DNA of 64,000 nucleotides from Ursus arctos (GCF_023065955.2 NW_026623100.1:68204727-68268726), one strand, 5' to 3'. Positions 22,359-34,083 are shown, numbered from the stretch's first letter. The notes: generated from the letters alone by a model not told the origin. Numbers and translations are program-made.

Positions 22359-22535
22359 TTCAATCATTTTAATAGACATATTGCCATTTAGATTTTCCAT
22401 TTCTTTTTCTGCTTTTCTGGTAATTTTTTGTTTTTTAGAAGTTTCCCATTTTATTTAAGTTGTTGAATTTATAGACATATGGTTGTTCTTAATTTTTTTT
22501 CTTTTAGTTTTTAACTATCTATAAAATATCCCACA

Positions 22536-23490
22536 TTCCAGCAGAATATTCCTTATTTCTCACTCAACTAAAATTTGCTAGAAGTCATATTAACCTTCAG
22601 GGGCTCCCAAGCATGTAGTGAGTCAATGATCTAGGCTGTTAGAACTTGTGGCTTTGCGATCTCCATACGTGGTTCCCATACCCACTGCTAAATGAAGATA
22701 GAGTTAGAATGTCTTGCAGGGTTTTCCCTTGCCTCAGTTGGGAAGTGAAATATGTCATTTCTGCTCACAACCTTGGGCCAGATATAGTCACTTGGCTTTG
22801 TCCAGGTGCAAGCGAACTAGGAGATACAGCCTTCAGTGTGCCCAGTAAGGACAGAATTCAATATTGATGAGCGTTAATGATATCTACTGAAGTCTGCATC
22901 CGTCACCTGATACATGCTTCTCTCCACTACTAAATAGAACACTTCAGCCCATATTACATGTCTGTAATCCCTCCAATTGTTCAAGGCCTTTCATATATGT
23001 TATCTTAATATGTCTTTAAATCAATCTGTAAGTTACGCAGGATTGGCTCTTTTAACCATGTTACCTTGGGTGAAGTATGTTGAGTCCAGACATGGATCAA
23101 GGGAGAGAAACCAGAAAGAGCTTTGCAGTTTTGTTATATCTGTAATTCCCTGGGGAGACTACAGAGTGCCCTGTAGTACCACTCAGGGGAAGCATCAGGC
23201 TTGGTCACCAAGCAAAGAGAGGGAGGAGAACTGTGGGCGAGCACCTAGTGGTTTTTACAGGAAGGATAGAGCAAGGCAGGGCAAGCAGGTTTAGGATTGG
23301 CTAATTTAAATACTTTCAGCATGCTCCTAAGGGCTATGAAGGGTTGTCTGTTACCTGGCCCTGGAATGATCAGGGTGGGTTATGAAGGCCAGGAGTTTGA
23401 ACGTTTGATAAGCGAGGTGGTTGGGGTGTAGACTCAATTGGCTTCTCAAGAAAGGAAACTGGCCTCTAGCCTGGGCCTCAAAACGGAGTT
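22536..23490. other. Intergenic, no assigned feature
   Basis: No repeat recognised. The largest frame (22977-23294, 105 codons) has no domain and no splice context that I can support. Confidence 0.45.
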
Positions 23491-23504
23491 AAGATAGCAT
23501 TTTA

Positions 23505-23726
23505 TTTTATTTTTATTTTTTTTTATTTTTTAAGATTTTTTTTTTTAATTTATTTATTCAACAGAGATAGAGACAGCCAGCGAGAGAGGGAACACAAGCA
23601 GGGGGAGTGGGAGAGGAAGAAGCAGGCTCACAGCAGAGGAGCCTGATGTGGGGCTTGATCCCATAACGCGGGACCACGCCCTGAGCCGAAGGCAGACGCC
23701 TAACCACTGTGCCACCCAGGCGCCCC
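23505..23726 (-). mobile_element. CAN-SINE, minus strand
   Basis: Reads as poly-T/(TATTT)n tail, 'gacagccagcgagagaggga', 'cttgatcccataacgcggga' and head complement 'gtgccacccaggcgcccc'. A 14-bp perfect duplication (aagatagcatttta) is at 23491-23504 and 23727-23740. An open frame within it is derived from the SINE. Confidence 0.98.
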
Positions 23727-23740
23727 AAGATAGCATTTTA

Positions 23741-24251
23741 AAAACTGTATTACCCAGGTATTATTTATTGTCCCTAGTTTGCATTTAAGGTACTGAGTCA
23801 CTCTGAGGTTAGATCAATTACCCAAGATCATCTAATTATTTCCCAGAGGGCCCTAGGCTTAGAACATAAAAATCCGATTCTCTGATGGAAATGTTTTCCA
23901 GTGCATTGCCTTACACATCAAAGAGGTTTAATAAATGCTTCTATGCATCACCTTACCCCATCAGAAGCCTCGGTTCCCACTCTGTTCCCTTGTTTAGGGG
24001 AATGGCCCTTCCTCTTCTCACACAAGATCATAATGTTTCAGTATCCCAGAGGGGCCACTGGACTCAGTTCCTAATGGAGGCTGGGTCTTTGCATCAAGAG
24101 GAAGCATATAGAGGAAGAAAAGAGATATTGAAGCCAGGTGGCAGCCTTCTAGGGGGTGGCAGTAATTAGGGCTGGTGATTGAAAGTTTTCCAAGACTAGA
24201 TTTCCCTAGAACAAAGGTTAGCCTAAAACTTCAGTGCCATTCTTTCCTTTT
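23741..24251. other. Intergenic; possible degraded MIR at the start
   Basis: 23745-23860 has weak resemblance to reverse MIR ('attacccaagatcatctaat'). The rest is unassigned. A 94-codon frame at 23885-24169 has no recognisable domain. Confidence 0.4.
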
Positions 24252-24355
24252 AAAGGGATGTGTGCCCAGAACCATCACATAATATAATAAAAAAATATTA
24301 TAAAATTGAAAAAAAATTAAAATAAAATAAAGGGATGTGTGCCCAGAACCATCAC
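24252..24355 (+). mobile_element. Ultra-short L1 tail insertion with 27-bp target-site duplication
   Basis: A perfect 27-bp direct repeat (begins aaagggatgtgtg, ends accatcac) occupies 24252-24278 and 24329-24355. It flanks only 50 bp of A/T-rich sequence at 24279-24328. The insert plus the last bases of the first repeat ('acataatataataaaaaaat') aligns with the last bases and tail of the L1 at 22327-22357 ('acataacataataaaaaatt'). I read it as an L1 insertion truncated to its last few bases plus tail. Confidence 0.75.
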
Positions 24356-25021
24356 TTTCAATGGTGTTTTAGGGTTCTCAAGCACTTAATAGGGCTCCTC
24401 CCCTACCACTAACCTCCCAAGCAGTGCTGTCCAAGGCAAGCCTGCTGAATTCAGCTTTCTGGGGAACAGGAAGCAACCAGGAGTTGGCATGTTGTGGTGC
24501 TTAGGCCACATGAATATTAAGACCTATTTGCAAACACTATAGAAAAGCTAAATTGAGTTAATTTCTATTTCTTGAGTTGAAACACTGAATTAAAAAACAA
24601 TTTAAATGTCTTACTCTTTAAGAAAAAAAATCAATGCTGTAAAATTAATTTCATTTTTTAAACTTATTGTTAACTCAATAAAGCCTTTTGGGCTTTTTAA
24701 GCTAATTGTCTTTGAACTCATTTTAAATTCAGAAGTTTTTATAATTTTGATAATATTTTAAACATTATCTTCACTATATGGCAGTTCATGTTATAATCTT
24801 AGGAGGGTACAGAAAAAATGATCAAGATCCTTGTGCAAGAACGACACAAATATTTTTGAAGCATTCCTATTATTTTTGTAGAACAGTAGGAATTACATTA
24901 TCCCATTTTGTGTAATGGAATCACGTATGCATGTGTATATGTATGTATGTATAGAGTGAAAATTTAAAATTCATAGAAAAATATATGAAAGACCGTATAG
25001 TAGAGTGTTATCACTAAGGGC
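24356..25021. other. AT-rich, repeat-free segment
   Basis: No transposon recognised. Includes a small perfect hairpin at 24680-24696 (aaagcc, 5-base loop, ggcttt) and GTAT units near 24946. Could be conserved non-coding DNA, but this cannot be judged here. Confidence 0.4.
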
Positions 25022-25036
25022 TCAACAACGTGGGTT

Positions 25037-25217
25037 TATTTTTAGAGCAAGAGTGCACGTGAGCAGGATGGGGAGGGGCAGAGAGAGAGGGAGAGAGAGA
25101 ATCTTAAGCAGGCTTCAGGTGTGGAGCCCAATGAGGGGCTCCATCTCACGCTCCTGAGATCATGACCTGAGCCAAAATCAAGAGTGACGCTTAACTGACT
25201 GAGCCACCCAGGCACCT
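25037..25217 (-). mobile_element. CAN-SINE, older subtype, minus strand
   Basis: 'gagagagggagagagagaat', 'cttaagcaggcttcaggtgt', 'cctgagatcatgacctgagc', 'ctgactgagccacccaggca'. Imperfect duplications flank it (tcaacaacgtgggtt at 25022-25036; tcatcaatgtgggta at 25218-25232). Confidence 0.93.
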
Positions 25218-25425
25218 CATCAATGTGGGTATTTTGCTACAATTTTTGTACTTTTATTTCAACTTGATTATTTCCAGCAAGTTTTTAAGAAATTTTATAA
25301 CTGATAAAACAAGTAATTTAAAACATATTTTGGGCCATGAATCAAACAGTTTGTTTGTATGTGGTCAGATATATTTTGTCCATGTGTGAACAGAACCTAA
25401 GGCTCTTCTTAAAAGTTTGGCCACA

Positions 25426-25640
25426 GGGCACCTGGGTGGCTCAGTCGGTTGAGTGGCCAACTCTTGATTTTGGATCAGGTCATGATCTCAGGGTCATGGG
25501 ATTGAGCCCTGTGTCAGGCTTTGGAGTCGGCTTGGGGTTCTCTCTCTCCCTCTCCTTCTACCCCTCCCCCGACTCCCTCTCTAAATGAATAGATAGATAA
25601 ATAAGTAGATAAATAAATAACTAAATAAAATCTAAAAAAA
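25426..25640 (+). mobile_element. CAN-SINE, older subtype, plus strand
   Basis: Head 'gggcacctgggtggctcagt', 'gatcaggtcatgatctcagg', CT-rich body, then AAATA/GATA-rich tail and poly-A. Duplications 'aaaagtttggccaca' (25411-25425) and a one-mismatch-type copy ending 'tttggtcaca' (to 25653). The 83-codon frame that crosses it is a SINE read-through. Confidence 0.95.
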
Positions 25641-25653
25641 AAATTTGGTCACA

Positions 25654-27291
25654 TATTATGAACATCTTCCAAGTCATTAGTCTTCTATAGCAATGATATT
25701 CTAAGTAGTTTCATAATATTTTGCATTTTAAGTGTATAATCACTTATTTCTAATTTTCAAATTTTTAATTTCAGTGGGAACACATGCTCACTGGGGGCAG
25801 TACAGAGGTCAGGCAAAGTGAGAAGTGAAGTACTCTCTTCTCAGCCACTTTCCGCCTCCTCTACATGAGCACATCTGTGAAGGGTTAATGTATATTTTGC
25901 TGGACCATTTACTACTTCCATGCAAATTCAGTGAGTACATGCTCCTTCCCCATCCCACATCTTCTTTTCAGTACTTCGATTTCTCCCTCTCCCAGTGGTA
26001 ATCGGGTGTGATTTACTACCTTCCAATGTCATGTGTTGATCTGCTCAGTATATGGGATGTTACAGCATTCCCTCTACTTCCTTCTCCATTTGATCTTCAA
26101 TCATCATGTTTTATTTTATTTATTGTTTTATTTATTTATTTATTGTTTCATTTCCTGGCTTTGAAGTTATATTAAAATATCTACATGTTCACCCATCTCC
26201 ATGCAATCACGTCTGCCTTGCTCCTTTAGGACCGGGGCTGGTAAAGGGCTAGCTTCGATATATTTCGGATTCTGTAGAACCTGTATGGATTCTGTACATT
26301 TTGCTTGGCATCTGCATGTACATACCAGGATTCTGGCTCATCCAGTGACCTCAGTGTTCCTTCTAGAGCAGCCGTGGACCCCAGGCTCACAGACAGCAGA
26401 CTGTATTCCGCCTGAGAGAAGACCCACAGAGAAAGGAAAGGCAGGGAAAACATGTCACCAGGGCTCCAGATCCATCTTCCTCCACTGTCTCGCGTTCATT
26501 TTCATCTCACTTCTTTGTGTGTATGGGCACAAGGCCCATAAAGGCTTTAAGGCTATGACTAAAGAAAGGATTTATTTTCTTCTTTGGACATGCTCATGAG
26601 CAAGAAGGAGGATGAGGTCAGAAGATGTGCCACCGGATGCTCTTTGATATTCCTAAAATTAATAACTGTCTTCAAAGGGGTAAGGTTACCAAGCAGAGAG
26701 CTGGGATTTTCTGGAAGTTGTTTCTCAGACAAGCATTATTTCGATGGCCCCATCTGTCAGCCTGGGATCACACACAGGCTTTGCAGTCAGAGTGGGGTTT
26801 CCAATAACTCCTGCTACTTCCAGGCAGGAAGGCAGAGAGGATTTGAAGGAACAGCAACTGCTGTGACAGAGAAGGAGCCGTGCTGCTCACCTTCCTTTGC
26901 CTTTTAGAAATAATCCTCTTATCTGTACAGCACTTTTCAAGCCTTCCTCTAGTGAATCTTCAGGTGCCTACATAAGGTTTCCCCATCAGGCAGACCTAAC
27001 GCACCCATTCTGCAGCCAATAAGAGCAAGGCCAGGGCCCCTCACACTGCTTGTTTAGATCATCCGGGATGTCCCCCACCCCTTGTGCTCCAGGTCTGCCA
27101 GTTTTCCTCACTGTCTCTGGTTTCCCACTCTTGGCTCCACTTCTGCTTTCTGGCAAAATCCTCTGAAATTTTTATGATTTTATTTCCTATCTTGTATAGA
27201 TGTTTTACCAACTAATTCGCCTGCCTCTTTTTCGTTGTTGTTGTTGAAGTCACTCATCAAGTCTTTCTAAGGCATTCCACTTGGTATACAT
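25654..27291. other. Intergenic with one A/T simple repeat
   Basis: 26107-26152 is a TTTAT/TTTATT simple repeat. The rest is unassigned. The longest frame (26201-26599, 132 codons) shows no recognisable domain and reads through mixed intergenic sequence. Confidence 0.45.
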
Positions 27292-27306
27292 AAAAACAAC
27301 TCTCTG

Positions 27307-27507
27307 GGGGCGCCTGGGTAGCGCAGTCGTTAAGCGTCTGCCTTTGGCTCAGGGCGTGATCCTGGCGTTCCGGGATCGAGTCCCACATCGGGCTCCTCAG
27401 CTGGGAGCCTGCTTCTTCCTCTCCCTCTCCCCTGCTGTGTTCCCTCTCTCGCTGGCTGTCTCTGTGTCACATAAATAAATAAAATCTTTAAAAAAAAAAA
27501 CAAAAAA
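27307..27507 (+). mobile_element. CAN-SINE, plus strand
   Basis: Head 'ggggcgcctgggtagcgcag', 'gcgttccgggatcgagtccc', (AAATA)n and interrupted poly-A. A 15-bp perfect duplication (aaaaacaactctctg) at 27292-27306 and 27508-27522. Confidence 0.98.
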
Positions 27508-27522
27508 AAAAACAACTCTCTG

Positions 27523-28046
27523 TTCATGTTTAACTGTCATTGGCTGATGTGACATTTAGTTAAATGACATTATTATGAGAGCATATACAACTGGCATTAA
27601 TGGGTGGGATACAGTCACAACTGACATGGCTGAGCATCTAACTCGATTGGTGGAACTGACAGTGTTAGTAGATATCAGAAATTAGCCAACTAGGGGAGAG
27701 CCTTCAGTGTGCTGTGCCATCAGTCAATACGATTTACCCAAGACAGGGAGAGGATTCATTAAGCAAGTGGTTGTTTAAGGGAGAGCAATTGAGAGAGCTT
27801 GCACTTCCACGAATCCTACAACCATTAGTTATCAGAGCTCCTTCCACATCATAGAGGACATTGCTCTCTGGCTTGGCTCCCTGGGACCTGAGTCTTGATT
27901 AGCCTATGTGGCTAGAACGTCAGCAGATCCATTTTAGTTGTGGGGGTCTGGGAGGAGTTGCAGATGGCTTGGACTACCCTGAAATTGTCTTCCCAATTTC
28001 AGGTTCAGTGCCAAGATCGCTAAACTGTGAGCCCAGCATTATCTCC
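27523..28046. other. Intergenic, no assigned feature
   Basis: Nothing recognised. Confidence 0.5.
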
Positions 28047-28550
28047 AATTACACTGGTTGTGTTAGAATCCTTCTCTCCCATCCTAAAGATGTCCATATT
28101 CAAATCCTTAGAACCTGTGAATATTATATTACATGGCAAAGGGAACTTAAGGTGGCAGATGGAATTAATGTGGCTAATCACCTTACCTTAGAATAGAGAA
28201 TTATCCTAGTGGGCCCCATGTGATCAGAAAGATCCTTAAAAGTGGAAGAGAGTGAGTTGGAAGATGTGCCTGGGGAGGACCTCAGAGTAATGCAATGTCA
28301 GAACTCAGTGTGCCATTGCTGGCTGTGACGATGGAAGGGGCCATGAGTCAAGGACTGTGAACACCCTCAGAAGCTGGGAAAGGCAAGGCGCTCCTCTAGG
28401 GCTTCATAAAGGAATGCAGCCCTGTCTGCATCATGGTTTTCGTCTCGTGAGACATGCCTCAGACTTCTGACCTCCAGAACTGTAAGATAACTGGCTGGTG
28501 GGTTTTAAGTTTGTCATAATTCGTTATAGCAACAACAGGCATCTAATGCA
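28047..28550 (+). mobile_element. LTR-like element, ERVL/MaLR-type 3' end
   Basis: Ordered blocks 'aaagatgtccatattcaaat', 'cttagaacctgtgaatatta', 'cttaaggtggcagatggaat', 'atccttaaaagtggaagaga', 'gaaggggccatgagtcaagg' and 'acttctgacctccagaactg' match a common mammalian solo LTR whose name I cannot assign with certainty. It ends 'caacaacaggcatctaatgca'-like at 28550. Non-coding. Confidence 0.7.
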
Positions 28551-30149
28551 CCCTCCCTCTTACTTCTGTGACAGCCTCCCTTTTCCTAATAAGGGAAATT
28601 ACGTTTAGAGGATTTCTTTAACGTAAGCTCTGAATTTTACAGCCCCTTCCTACTCCCCACTGTATTTAACTGTAGTTCTAAAGCTGCTGCTTGTGTCTAG
28701 AGGAATGTAAAACAAAGGGCCAAACCTCTTTACAACAAAATGTTTAAAATGTTTCAAATATCCAAGGAGAGCTTTTAAACAGCAGTTCTGTCATGGATAG
28801 CGAACCAGCAAAGAGCGTGAAGTGCTCTGCAATGTATCATGCTTGATAAGCCAAAGTCCTGAGTAAGCAAGTGTCAGACCCTCCTCCCCCTTGTTGGTGG
28901 GAGGGCCTGTCAGGGCAGCCAGTGTCCCCTGTCCCAGCCCTGCTTAGCTGGACGGGTCCCCAGAGTGACCTTGTAAACACTAGTCACTGCCAAGTTTATC
29001 TTGGCCAGTGTTGTCTATCAGCACAGAACCTCTTACATTTAGACAAAGAGATCCCAGGGAGTTGCAAAGAGGAGAAACACCGAAGGGAACGTGCACTGCT
29101 AAGTCACTAGGGCTTTGTAGAAATCACCCGAGGAAGCAGAGCGGGGAGCAAGACATCCGGCGACAGGTGTGAGGCTTGTTGCTACAGGAAGTTAGAGGAC
29201 CGTGAGGAGGCAGAACATTCCCCAGTTCAGAGTCCGGCACAGAGATAAGATCCCCATGCAGACAAATACAAATGGAGGATGGCGATGATGTCCCGAATGA
29301 GTGCCCAGGTGGCTACCGTTTTGGCGTGTAAAGGAGGGGCTTTCCCCCTCAGCCCAGGTGTCTGGGGGCCCAGTGGAAAAAGAACAAATCAAACAGAAGA
29401 GGCGGTTGGTGGGTGTCTATGTGGGGGGCCAGACCGTGCAAACACTCTTGCTCACATGACGCCCGGTTGGCAAGAAGGAATAACGTGAGAGATTGTTAGG
29501 GGACCCGTCCTGAGTAAGAAGCTCGGGCAAGCAGATTCTTGGGCAAATTGTGGAGGTTCCTTAGTTGCAGACGAAGAAAATAGACCTGGAGATTCTCTGA
29601 GGGTCGTGAGTATTGGGGTGACACACATAAGCATTTCTGAACTGTTTAGGATGTAGAGATGAGGGAGAGGGTTACCCAGGATGGCTGTGTGGCTTGAGAT
29701 AAGGCATTTCACCCAAGACTTGATTCCCTTGGGTAAAATGGGGTCAAGGAGCCTCCCCTGTATCCTCAGACTTAAGAATAAAGTGGGGTATAGACAAACT
29801 ATTCTGTAAATTTTGAGGTACTTTGCTTAAGATTAATATTTTCATTACTCTTAATAGATTGACTTAAATTTATATAAATTTGTCAGAACTACCAAAGCTT
29901 TATAACAATTTTTCTGTCAAAGTATTTTGTGACGAAAGAATGAATTGATTCCTTTTTGGCCCTTCCCTTGTTATCTCTTATCTGTTTTCCTCCTCTTGAC
30001 CAAATGCCATGTTTCTACTTTCTCAATGGCCATTCACTCCTCTGTCCACATCACACTGGCTTATATATCCCCATGGTTCATTGAAATTGCTTTGGACAAG
30101 GTCACTAATGATCTTCTAATTGTCAGATTCCATAATAATAGTAACAATA
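28551..30149. other. Intergenic; possible MIR remnant at 29670-29790
   Basis: 'ctgtgtggcttgagataagg' then 'ggtaaaatggggtcaagg' near 29685-29752 resembles plus-strand MIR. The rest is unassigned. Frames of up to 86 codons show no domain. Confidence 0.4.
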
Positions 30150-30405
30150 ATAATGATGGTGATAGGTAATGCTTATTGAGCCTTAATCGTGTCAGGCATG
30201 GCTCTAAGTGATTTGCATATACTAAACAATTTAAATTTGCACTACTTTGTGCAGTAGGTATTATTATCCATCTGATTTTAATAAGAAGAGAACTGTGGCA
30301 GAGGCGTCCCTTGCGTAGGTCACAGAATTAGAAAGTGGCAGAGCCAGGACGCAAACCCAGGCAACCATACTTCCACACCACACTTGTACCCATAACATGA
30401 TGCTA
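30150..30405 (-). repeat. MIR SINE
   Basis: 'taatgcttattgagccttaa', 'gtcaggcatggctctaagtg', 'gtaggtattattatccatct', 'ggtcacagaattagaaagtg' and 'agccaggacgcaaacccagg' in reverse MIR order. Near full length. Confidence 0.92.
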
Positions 30406-31849
30406 CCTCCTCGTTTGACTGCCCTCTGCCGGTTGTGGGTGTTGCTTCCACCAGCAGTGCCTGGCTGGGGATGGGGCATGTGGGTATGCTAACGCAGTGG
30501 AGCTGGCAGTTAGATGTAGGGATGCCACTGCCCTTGACGTGGAGAAGTCTGTGGCACGAGCCAGGGTTGGCAGCCTTTCTGAAAGTCCTTGGTCTGGGGC
30601 TCTGACCGGATATATGCAGAAGGACCGGCTGAAAAGGCTGGCACAGAGAGCCGGGTGGTCCTAGCTCGGTGTTGGGACAAGTGACCAGCAGGGAGGAGGG
30701 GTCAGTTTCTCTAGATCTGGGGCACAAGAAGGGTTATGAGGATGGTCCGTGGGGAACCATGGTGACTTTCATAGCCTCTTTGTGGCTCTTTGGAGGCTTT
30801 GGGGTCTTTGGTTTCCTGCTGCATAAGTGTCTCGACCTTTTCACCAGGCTCTATGCCTCATATGCTTTGGTGGTCCCCACCACTTCAGGTTAAAATGGCC
30901 AATGGGTGATTCTAATAAAGCAGACGGTGCCCCCCTCTACCTTTGCGAGCTTCCTCTCAGCCTCCCTAGGGAAGGATGAAGCTGGACAGAGGAGGCAGAA
31001 CCCACTGAACTCTGCCCGTGGACACGTATGCATCCTACAGAGATGTGAGAAAGAGGGAGGGAAGAAAAAGTCACATTCTGGAATGCTGTGTTGAGGAAAA
31101 ACCCTCAAAAATGAAATAAAGTTTTAATCAACTAGAATACAAATGTGTTAGCTGGCTGTTCTGGGATAAGTTATTTTTTCAGATGTACATAAAGCAATTT
31201 AGCCGCTCATAAATTTGACAAGTCAAGACATAGTTCCTTAAAAAGCAATGTTGAGTAATTTGCCTGTTATTTTACGGAAACCATTTAGTAGCCATATAAA
31301 GTAGGTGAGAGTAGACAGTATAAATATTCCAAGCACTCCTAATCAATGAAGAGAATCCCTAAGAGAGGACTCTGAGAATGTCCTGGAACAACTTTGTGCA
31401 CCGTGTCTGAGTGTGTGTGTGGGTGTGAATGTAGGCATGACCGAGGACAGCTTTGTTTGTGCAAAGACATTTTATTTTGTCAACAGAATGAAAATAATTT
31501 GACCATGGCAGTCTTGACTCTCCATGGCAGAGAAAGCTTTGATTGGTCTTTGTCTCCAGAATAGAGCATGTTGGGTCTCTGGAAATCTTATAGCTACTTA
31601 AATAATTTATTCAAATGGGCACCAGCTAGGACCGTGCCTATTTTGGGAGCCCAGTTTCTTCCATGAGTTTCCCACCTCTCCCAGAAATCCATACCCCTGT
31701 TGGAAACATCACTGAGATGCTCGGCTAGTTATAGAAGCCCTCCAATCTCTGTTCCCTGGGCAGAGTCTCTAATTACCTACCATTATCCTTTCTTACTCTC
31801 TCCCTCTTAATAATACAACATTACCCCCAGCCTGAGTTTTAGCTGGGAA
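30406..31849. other. Intergenic, no assigned feature
   Basis: No repeat recognised. 31120-31380 is AT-rich and repeat-free. A 135-codon minus frame (30320-30727) and a 74-codon plus frame (30669-30893) overlap each other's region and have no recognisable domain. Confidence 0.4.
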
Positions 31850-32205
31850 CATGGCCCACATCTACCCAGTTAGAGGCTGATTACTCGGCCTCCCTACAGT
31901 CTAGCTGTGGCATGTAATTAAATTTTGGCCAAGAAAGTGATAATGGAAATGATGTATGCAAACTTCCAGGCTGAGCATAATGAAGCTATGTGTCTTTCAC
32001 TCTTTCTTTTCCTCTCCCCTCTGGCTGGGCAATGGCAATCAAAGCTGCTCCTTTGGACAGAGATGGAGGCTTCAAATTGGGGATGGCACAGCTGCCCAAC
32101 CTGTCTGGATTGTTGGATGAGAGAGAAATGAATTTCTATTTTATTTAAGTCTCTATTGGGGGTCTCTTCATTAAAGCAATTTTACCTGTAACCTAAGTAA
32201 GACAT
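31850..32205 (+). repeat. Old LTR-like interspersed repeat, family not assigned
   Basis: 'ttaaattttggccaagaaag', 'acttccaggctgagcataat', 'gatggaggcttcaaattggg', 'gatgagagagaaatgaattt' and 'tatttaagtctctattgggg' resemble the mammalian repeat ending '…gagagagaaataaacttcta' then 'ttaagccactg'. Related to, but not necessarily the same as, the family at 5160. Confidence 0.5.
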
Positions 32206-32449
32206 GGCCTAAAAGATCTACCTGTAGGGCCATTTGTGCCCTGAGGAACTCTGGTTGATAGCTTCCCCCAAAGCATAGATCTACTTCCTGATGAGCAAAC
32301 AGAGCTACTGTGTGAGTATGTGAGGTCAGAGCTGAGGACATTGTAGTTTGTTTAAACCATGATTGCTTGGAAAGCTAAGGAATGGAATTCATTGCAGTAG
32401 CTGGGAGAACATCACCTAGAAATTCACAAACACAGGTTTTATTGTTGCT

Positions 32450-33000
32450 GATTGTTTAACTTTTTATTTTGATATAATTTCAAGCTTATACAAAACTTAT
32501 AGAAAAGTTGCAAAAATATTACAGGAACTTCTGTAAAACCCCTTTTCAAATTTTCAAATTTATATTGTATCCATTTACTTTATCATTTCTCTGCATATGT
32601 GTGTCTATCAATATAACATATTTTAAAAAGAACTTGAGAGTAAGGGCACTGTCTTTCGTGATCTTGCACATGTTGAAATACATTGCCCAATTATTTGTAG
32701 AATGTTGCTCAGTCATGATTAGATTTAGTTTGTGTATTTTGGGCCGGAATGTCATAGAAGTGAGGTTGTGCCTTCTCAGTGCCTCCTATCAGGAGTCAAG
32801 TGATGCTCATTTGTCACTTTGATCACTGAGTTAGAGGTAGCCACCAGATTTTTCCATTGCAAAGTTACTTTTCCCCCTCTATTGGTAAATAATGTGTGGG
32901 CAGCTACTTTGAAACCATGTAAATATCCTGCTACTCATCATACACATTCATTACCAGTTTTAATATCCATTGGAATTTTAACATGGATTTACTTGGAGAA
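32450..33000 (-). mobile_element. L1M-type LINE 3' UTR fragment
   Basis: Reverse-strand L1 3' UTR: 'ttttattttgatataatttc', 'tagaaaagttgcaaaaatat', and later 'gtagccaccagatttttcca', 'ttgcaaagttacttttcccc', 'ctactttgaaaccatgtaaa', 'tatcctgctactcatcatac', 'tccattggaattttaacatgg'. The order is that of old L1M 3' ends. Not coding. Confidence 0.75.
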
Positions 33001-33329
33001 AGTATGTTGTCTCAAAAAGGGTTTAGGACTACCTAACTTGGAAGAAGAAAGAGGTCTGGAGTCTAGTTTCAACCAATCGACCCCAGACCTTCATTTACTC
33101 TTTTGCAAAACAGATGAGTGAAGGAATGGTGTTCTTGGGTGAAACGGCTTCTCTATAGCTTTTTCAATTGAAGGATCTGGCGTTTGTAGACCGAGTTGGA
33201 CATCTGGGAAGACTAGTTCTTTGAGGTGCAAAACTTCACATGCTTTGTTAGGATCTTCAGCATCCCTGGCTGTTAATCACTCAAGTCTCAGAAGTTTTCT
33301 GCACTGGAGAAGTTTTAAAGTATGGCTAT
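33001..33329. other. Intergenic, no assigned feature
   Basis: Nothing recognised. Confidence 0.5.
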
Positions 33330-33892
33330 TCATTCTTTGACACTTATCCCATCAAGGGGTGGGACCTAGACATGTCCCCTTGAATCTGGGTGTGCCTGTG
33401 ACCACTTTGGCCAACACAGTACAGCCATAGTGACATTATGTGACCTCTAAAAGGTCTGGTGCTAAAAGGCCAGGTAGCTTCCCCCTTGTTTTCAGGAAGT
33501 CTTAATCTTGGGTCCCCAAGACATCCTGTAAGAAACTGGCCACCCTGGGGCTGCCATGCTGTTAGGAAGCCCAATCCCTATAGAAAGATCATAACATCCA
33601 TATAATTGCTTTGGCCAACAGTCCCAGCTAAGCCCTGCTTTTGAGTCACTGTAGCCCAGGTACCAAACTAATGAGTGAAGAAATCTCCACATGATTCTGG
33701 TCTTTGGTTATTTGAGAACTTCTCAGCTATTTGAAGCTTCCTAGCTAAAATCTCAGGTGTCGTGAAGCAGAGACAACTGTACCCTGTCTGAATTCCTGAT
33801 CCTCAAAATCTGTGAGCATAATAACATGGTCCTTGTTTTATGTTATTTTAATTTGGGGGGTTTGCTATGCAGCCAACAGGTAACTGGAATAC
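33330..33892 (+). repeat. Old LTR-like interspersed repeat, family not assigned
   Basis: 'ctttggccaacacagtacag', 'gtgacattatgtgacctcta', 'ctgccatgctgttaggaagc', 'cagtcccagctaagccctgc', 'ctcctgatcc'-like sequence and the 3' end 'tctgtgagcataataacatg', then 'ttgctatgcagccaacaggt' resembling '…tgtttgttacgcagcaatag…'. Solo-LTR layout, strongly diverged. Confidence 0.5.
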
Positions 33893-34083
33893 CCACCCCC
33901 TTCCGAGTTCCCCTGAGGGGACTGTACCACCTCAGCTGGGAGCCACTATGGAGTCTAGCCTAGTGCTTCCTCTTTCTACTAATTGTCAACAAAATATATT
34001 TTAAATCAAAATATAATGATATGCTGAATGTGGTATGTCTGTCCTGTGTCCTCTGGGTTGAAGGCGATCATGACTTTCATGGG

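Larger units (their letters stand above)
17951..22535 (-). mobile_element. Old L1 LINE, minus strand, split by later insertions
   Basis: One L1 read on the minus strand. 17951-18130 is 3' UTR-like, and 18131-18977 is the end of ORF2 (18373 'gaaaagactgtcttttcccc'). 19183-19719 continues upstream through the polymerase core to the 'ggtatcaggttaatacc' block at 19681. It then resumes at 22053 ('gtcttggtgtaggaatggta', 'cttcaccagtgaagacactg') and again after 22358 ('cagaatattcc' near its end). Reading across the gaps restores L1 order, so the interruptions at 18978, 19720 and 22196 are later insertions. Many stops; the coding frame is dead. Confidence 0.85.

Noticed and set aside
23228..23262. CTCF-like site ('cacctagtgg')
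   Set aside because: Only the core resembles the motif; flanking positions do not fit well enough to call by eye.
23554..23736. 60-codon minus frame 'WGAWVAQWLGVCLRLRAWS…'
   Set aside because: This is the typical chance translation of a CAN-SINE; the same peptide style appears at the SINEs at 25426 and 27307.
26201..26599. 132-codon plus frame
   Set aside because: No domain, overlapped by an opposite-strand frame, no codon-usage or splice evidence.
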